NCBI GenBank assembly: GCA_900543795.1
Contig: UQSH01000020.1
Location: 1-26,549 of the forward strand
Source: an uncultured Oscillospiraceae bacterium
GTDB lineage: Bacteria > Bacillota > Clostridia > Oscillospirales > Acutalibacteraceae
Direction: 5' to 3'
Length of the DNA: 26,549 bases
Part shown: positions 24,442-26,549 of the stretch, piece after piece
How the letters are laid out: every line of letters begins with the position of its first letter
Position numbering within the stretch: position 1 is the stretch's first letter
Position numbers and translations under genes: made by a program
The notes under the pieces: generated by a model
The model's database searches: none
Seen by the model: only the letters and a program-made list of their open reading frames with translations
What the model was told of the DNA's origin: nothing

Positions 24442-25053
24442 TCAGCCCTCCGTTTTAACAAAATTTTTAAGCAGACAAAGACCGATTTCTCCGCTTTTTT
24501 CAGGATGAAACTGCGTTGCAAAAAGATTTTCTCTTTCAACAGCACACTCAATTTCAACACCGTACTCGGTTGTTGCCGCAACATCACCCTCACCTGCGCC
24601 TTTAAGATAAAAGGAATGAACGAAATAAAAATAACTGTTTTGAGGAATCCCGTCAAAAAGTCGGCTGTCCTCCCTGTGAGTAACGGAATTCCAACCGATG
24701 TGCGGAACCTTCAATCCCGTATCCTGCGGTATTGAAACAATTTCTCCGCCAAGCAGACCGAGCCCGTGTGCATTAGGGCTTTCCTCGCTTTTGTTAAAAA
24801 GAAGCTGCAAGCCGAGGCAAATTCCCAAAAACGGCCTACCTGAAAGAGCGGCATCTTTAACTGTTTCAACAAGCCCTCTTTGCGCCATCGAGCTCATTGC
24901 GTCGCCGAAGGAGCCTACTCCGGGAAGTATTATGTGGCTTGCGCTCATAATTGTTTTTTTATCGTCTGTAATAACATTTTCTGCGCCGATAAAATCAAGA
25001 GCTTTTTTAACGCTCATAAGATTACCTGCACCGTAATCAATAATAGCAATCAT
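24442..25053 (-). CDS. hisH: Imidazole glycerol phosphate synthase, glutamine amidotransferase subunit
   Basis: HisH hydrolyses glutamine and channels ammonia to HisF. The 203-residue class I amidotransferase has the catalytic triad: Cys79 in FLGICLGLQLLF, and His183 with Glu185 in ATQFHPEKSGEIG. The N-terminus MIAIIDYGAGNL is the family start, so ATG 25053 is chosen; it has GGAG seven bases upstream. A TTG at 25068 lies on the ribosome site and is rejected. A good promoter at 25094-25122 drives hisH-hisF as an isolated two-gene unit, without the rest of the histidine operon. Confidence 0.97.
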   Translation of the reverse strand: MIAIIDYGAGNLMSVKKALDFIGAENVITDDKKTIMSASHIILPGVGSFGDAMSSMAQRGLVETVKDAALSGRPFLGICLGLQLLFNKSEESPNAHGLGLLGGEIVSIPQDTGLKVPHIGWNSVTHREDSRLFDGIPQNSYFYFVHSFYLKGAGEGDVAATTEYGVEIECAVERENLFATQFHPEKSGEIGLCLLKNFVKTEG

Positions 25054-25093
25054 TTTCTTTCTCCGCAATTAAATATTTAGAATAACTAATATG

Positions 25094-25122
25094 ATTTTAT
25101 CATATAAAATACACCTTTTCAA
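25094..25122 (-). promoter_or_regulatory. Promoter of hisH-hisF
   Basis: Minus-strand TTGAAA (25122-25117), 17-base spacer, TAAAAT (25099-25094) with TGA directly before the -10 (extended -10). Its -35 box is 10 bases from that of the opposing tRNA-Ser promoter, so the two may interfere or share control. Confidence 0.75.
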
Positions 25123-25132
25123 TACAAAATCA

Positions 25133-25161
25133 TTGACAAACAAGCTCTTTTGATATACAAT
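25133..25161 (+). promoter_or_regulatory. Promoter for the tRNA-Ser leader region
   Basis: TTGACA (25133-25138), 17-base spacer, TACAAT (25156-25161): a consensus -35 with near-consensus -10. Transcription from here would read through the truncated tRNA copy and hairpin before reaching the intact tRNA-Ser, giving a precursor with a 5' leader of more than 200 bases. Confidence 0.75.
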
Positions 25162-25179
25162 TCATAGGTAGCAAAAAAA

Positions 25180-25230
25180 GAGTTAACACTCCCTTTGGAG
25201 TTTAACATATTCGGAGACGTATCGAAGTGG
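25180..25230 (+). repeat. 51-bp direct repeat, copy 1 (leader plus first 18 bases of a tRNA-Ser)
   Basis: Matches 25372-25422 at 47 of 51 positions. It contains a hairpin (GTTAA-ACTCC with GGAGT-TTAAC) and, from 25213, the first 18 bases of the tRNA-Ser (acceptor 5' strand and start of the D-arm), after which it departs from the tRNA sequence. It is a truncated or interrupted tRNA copy. Confidence 0.9.
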
Positions 25231-25238
25231 GGACGGTT

Positions 25239-25284
25239 GCGAGCACTGCCGGTGGCAGATGAAGCGAGCAATAAGGAGTGGCAG
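25239..25284 (+). repeat. Two short imperfect direct repeats inside the insert
   Basis: Units at 25239-25258 and 25264-25284 share GCGAGCA at the start and GTGGCAG at the end, about 25 bases apart. The first also forms a small hairpin (CTGCC-GGT-GGCAG). No coding potential. It belongs to the structured segment between the two tRNA leader copies. Confidence 0.6.
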
Positions 25285-25329
25285 CGGTCAAAATTTTTGT
25301 ACGCAAGTACTTAAAATTTTGGGCACCGC
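25284..25329 (+). ncRNA. Long hairpin with GCAA tetraloop in the tRNA-Ser leader
   Basis: Nested arms GCGGT/ACCGC (25284-25288, 25325-25329), CAAAATTTT/AAAATTTTG (25289-25297, 25313-25321) and GTAC/GTAC (25299-25302, 25307-25310) close on GCAA, a stable GNRA tetraloop. The fold is directed by several independent arms, so an RNA structure or a small repeated element is likely. No known RNA family recognised. Confidence 0.5.
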
Positions 25330-25330
25330 A

Positions 25331-25350
25331 ACAGGACATAACAGGACATC
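25331..25350 (+). repeat. Tandem 10-base repeat
   Basis: ACAGGACAT occurs twice in tandem with one spacer base. The wording GGACATAACAGGACAT also resembles the tRNA-Ser D-arm to anticodon-arm stretch GGTCATAACGGACAT, so this may be the far side of an interrupted tRNA copy; the resemblance is short. Confidence 0.45.
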
Positions 25351-25371
25351 CCGTTCGATAAAATTAATATT

Positions 25372-25422
25372 GAGTTAACACTCCCCTCGGAGTTTAACAT
25401 ATATGGAGACGTATCGAAGTGG
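25372..25422 (+). repeat. 51-bp direct repeat, copy 2 (leader and 5' end of intact tRNA-Ser)
   Basis: The second copy of the repeat at 25180-25230. The loop bases of the GTTAA-ACTCC hairpin differ between copies while both stem arms are conserved, which suggests the hairpin itself is kept. The tRNA begins at 25405 within this copy. Confidence 0.9.
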
Positions 25423-25493
25423 TCATAACGGACATGACTCGAAATCATGATGCCCCTTGAGGGACGTGGGTTCGAATCCCACCGTCTCCGCCA
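25405..25493 (+). tRNA. tRNA-Ser (anticodon CGA)
   Basis: An 89-base tRNA with acceptor GGAGACG/CGTCTCC, D-arm with GAAGTGG, anticodon stem CATGA/TCATG around the loop CTCGAAA (anticodon CGA, reads UCG), a long type II variable arm (CCCCTTGAGGG), T-arm GTGGG-TTCGAAT-CCCAC, discriminator G and an encoded CCA. All of this is typical of bacterial tRNA-Ser. It is preceded by an almost identical 5' copy and followed at once by a terminator. Confidence 0.97.
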
Positions 25494-25497
25494 AAGA

Positions 25498-25537
25498 ATA
25501 ACCGTCATTCTGATACAACGGAATGACGGTTATTTTA
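25498..25537 (+). terminator. Terminator of tRNA-Ser
   Basis: A 13-base-pair perfect stem (25498-25510 with 25521-25533, core AACCGTCATTC/GAATGACGGTT), a 10-base loop and TTTTAT after it on the plus strand. It begins five bases after the tRNA CCA. Confidence 0.9.
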
Positions 25538-25539
25538 TA

Positions 25540-25570
25540 CCCAAAATCAGCATTTTGAGAACTTTTTGGG
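25540..25570. other. Weak inverted repeat between tRNA-Ser and the ATCGTT array
   Basis: CCCAAAA (25540-25546) and TTTTGGG (25564-25570) could pair over a 17-base loop. It is AT-rich and has no clear role; the rest of 25571-25608 shows nothing. Confidence 0.3.
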
Positions 25571-25608
25571 AGAGAAATCTCTAAAATGACAATTTAATTC
25601 CATTTCAA

Positions 25609-25693
25609 ATCGTTAAAAGGTAAGCAATCGTTAAATTGTAACCAAAATCGTTGATTTATAGGGGTAATCGTTGAATTACAGCCAGTAATCGTT
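25609..25693 (+). repeat. Five phased ATCGTT repeats (operator or iteron-like array)
   Basis: ATCGTT starts at 25609, 25627, 25647, 25667 and 25688, that is 18, 20, 20 and 21 bases apart, close to two turns of B-DNA. Most copies read AATCGTTGA or AATCGTTAA; the fourth has GTAAT/ATTAC and the second CAAT/ATTG symmetry around the core. The last copy overlaps the -35 box of the following promoter. The layout suits cooperative binding of a protein along one face of DNA. Confidence 0.8.
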
Positions 25694-25720
25694 GAAAGAC
25701 AGTAAATTTTATGATATAAT
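25692..25720 (+). promoter_or_regulatory. Promoter of the unknown 179-residue gene
   Basis: TTGAAA (25692-25697), 17-base spacer, consensus TATAAT (25715-25720) with TGA in front (extended -10). The -35 overlaps the last ATCGTT repeat, so a protein bound there would compete with or contact RNA polymerase. Confidence 0.85.
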
Positions 25721-25740
25721 TAATTCAAGGTGGTGATTAT

Positions 25741-26280
25741 ATGACATTGAACGATGCGAAGATTCTGTTATCGAAAAACAACATTGTTTTCAATGTGCGC
25801 GAATTTGAAAATGAAACAGCATATTGGCACCATGTGTCAATGTTCCCTTATACAAAAAATGCAAAAACTTGTAAAGTCATTGCTTTGATCATTCGAAGTA
25901 ATAATGGAAGAAACGATATTGAACTTCAGTTCAATGCCGTTGATAGCACCTTTCATTTTGAAGAACTGTGGTTTGGCAGTTATAGTTTTGAAATGTTTGA
26001 TTATAACAAAGAAATGCTTGCTAACGATTTGTTAGATCGCATAAAGAAGATTCAAGGCGGCCAGTTCGTTGTCATTATTGCAAACGACCTTAAGAAGAGG
26101 ACTTGGCTTGGGGACGCTTGTTTTGATCTAAATGATGATGACAATGCGTTTGGACGAAGCGGTTTTGATAAAGCAATGGAACGAATCAATAAACCCAAGG
26201 GGCTAATCTCAAGATTGTTAAGAACACAAAAACAATACGAAATTTACGATTGGAATACTTATCAGTACATAGTAAAGTGA
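25741..26280 (+). CDS. Protein of unknown function under a repeat-controlled promoter
   Basis: A 179-residue soluble protein with no signal peptide or membrane segment; I do not recognise its family. The first part (1-110) alternates beta strands and helices: CKVIALIIRSNNG, NDIELQFNAVDSTFHFEELWFG, a helix around NKEMLANDLLDRIKKIQ, then GGQFVVIIANDL. The second part has an Asp-rich turn (DLNDDDNAFG) and a basic C-terminus (RLLRTQKQYEIYDWNTYQYI). The start ATG follows AGGTGGTG, and a consensus promoter with phased repeats stands upstream, so it is a real, probably tightly controlled gene. It is a single-gene unit closed by the TGCACCCCCT hairpin. Codon use looks more mixed than in the metabolic genes, compatible with transfer. 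A defence or regulatory role would be speculation. Confidence 0.7.
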   Translation: MTLNDAKILLSKNNIVFNVREFENETAYWHHVSMFPYTKNAKTCKVIALIIRSNNGRNDIELQFNAVDSTFHFEELWFGSYSFEMFDYNKEMLANDLLDRIKKIQGGQFVVIIANDLKKRTWLGDACFDLNDDDNAFGRSGFDKAMERINKPKGLISRLLRTQKQYEIYDWNTYQYIVK

Positions 26281-26282
26281 GT

Positions 26283-26352
26283 TGCACCCCCTTATCCTAA
26301 AAATGCACCCCCTAAAATGACTTTGCACCCCCTAACTATAAAAGGGGGTGCA
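26283..26352 (+). repeat. Three direct and one inverted copy of TGCACCCCCT
   Basis: Direct copies at 26283-26292, 26304-26313 and 26324-26333 (21 and 20 bases apart); the inverse AGGGGGTGCA lies at 26343-26352. The third copy pairs with the inverse over a 9-base loop and TTTGTATT follows, giving a terminator-like hairpin for the 179-residue gene. Either of the first two copies could pair instead with a larger loop, so three alternative stems share one right arm. Confidence 0.8.
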
Positions 26353-26385
26353 TTTGTATTAAAATTAGGGTCAGTCTTCAATAAG

Positions 26386-26434
26386 AACGCCCGACTGAAG
26401 GACACGATTGTCTTTCGGTCGGGCGTTTTCTTTG
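26386..26434. terminator. Strong terminator between convergent genes
   Basis: A 19-base-pair stem (26386-26404 with 26409-26427) with only two G-U type mismatches, starting AACGCCCGAC, a CGAT loop, then TTTCTTT. The minus strand also ends in a T-rich tail (TTCTTATT), so it can serve the gene ending at 26446 too. Confidence 0.9.
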
Positions 26435-26445
26435 CAAGACGATAT

Positions 26446-26549
26446 TTAATTTTCCGCTGAATCGGTGTCGGTTTCATTGTCAGTGTCGATTGCGGCGAGC
26501 TGCTCTGCTCTTTTATCTATTGCGTCAGCTATAATCGCCTTTGAAAGCA
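26446..26549 (-). CDS. C-terminus of an unidentified gene (cut by window edge)
   Basis: On the minus strand one frame is open from the edge to TAA at 26448-26446 and gives 33 residues: a helix LSKAIIADAIDKRAEQLAAI followed by an acidic tail (DTDNETDTDSAEN). It ends just before a strong terminator, as a real gene should, and its codon choice matches the neighbouring genes. Too little remains to identify the family. Confidence 0.6.
   Translation of the reverse strand, partial: LSKAIIADAIDKRAEQLAAIDTDNETDTDSAEN

Noticed and set aside
25180..25422. Attachment site of an integrated element
   Set aside because: The repeated tRNA part is the 5' end, the enclosed segment is only about 140 bases and no integrase gene is present.
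25311..25508. Minus-strand reading frame of 65 residues containing WRRRWDSNPRPS
   Set aside because: It is the antisense translation of tRNA-Ser; this peptide is a well-known false gene product of such tRNAs.
25609..25693. CRISPR array
   Set aside because: Repeats are only about 8 bases with about 12-base gaps, far too short, and no cas genes are present.
26283..26352. CRISPR array or transposon end
   Set aside because: Ten-base repeats with 10-base gaps and a hairpin; no transposase or target-site duplication.
26292..26477. Minus-strand reading frame of 61 residues at the right end
   Set aside because: It runs through a strong terminator and the TGCACCCCCT repeats, and conflicts with the better-supported gene end at 26446.

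Overview
The window looks like chromosomal DNA of a low-to-moderate-GC, endospore-forming, anaerobic Clostridia bacterium, most likely of the Oscillospirales/Ruminococcaceae type found in guts. This is inferred from gene content, not from a marker gene. The pointers are sporulation genes of the YqfC/YqfD and YlbJ types, lysine/cell-wall synthesis through LL-diaminopimelate aminotransferase, a Na+-pump decarboxylase beta/gamma pair, rubrerythrin, an ANTAR antiterminator and the Firmicutes-style glgB-glgC-glgD-glgA set.

Layout. (1) 1-1432: yqfC-yqfD (minus; yqfD is cut by the edge) diverge from a ylbJ-like gene (plus). (2) 1438-7656: a tightly packed minus-strand run read as ANTAR regulator, dapF, dapL, purC, purB, oadB-like, oadG-like, from an extended -10 promoter at 7716-7745 to a terminator at 1438-1466. 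(3) 7657-8004: divergent control region. (4) 8005-13722: glycogen operon glgB-glgC-glgD-glgA (plus), closed by a strong bidirectional terminator. (5) 13838-16939: corA then tex (minus). (6) 17015-17554: rubrerythrin (minus) with its own promoter and a palindrome. (7) 17605-20858: rlmB then an 822-residue membrane protein that has the P1B-type ATPase fold but lacks every catalytic signature. (8) 20952-23423: an Rhs remnant made of a 5'-truncated Rhs tip with an unrecognised C-terminal domain, an AT-rich membrane immunity candidate, and a YD-repeat core fragment lying downstream instead of upstream. (9) 23677-25053: isolated hisH-hisF pair (minus). (10) 25117-25536: divergent promoters, a duplicated leader with a truncated tRNA copy and a large hairpin, and an intact tRNA-Ser(CGA). 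(11) 25609-26280: five helically spaced ATCGTT repeats, a strong promoter and an unknown 179-residue protein. (12) 26283-26549: three direct and one inverted TGCACCCCCT, a long terminator, and the C-terminus of a minus-strand gene.

How the genes work together. The minus-strand operon joins diaminopimelate and purine synthesis to a membrane Na+ pump under an RNA-binding antiterminator. The opposing operon makes ADP-glucose and builds branched glycogen. The accessory part, from about 20.9 kb to the right edge, carries most of the unusual structure. The best candidates for something undescribed are the catalytically dead P1B-ATPase-like protein beside rlmB, the permuted Rhs toxin/immunity cassette, and the repeat-rich tRNA-Ser/ATCGTT region. 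All calls come from reading the sequence; no database search was run.
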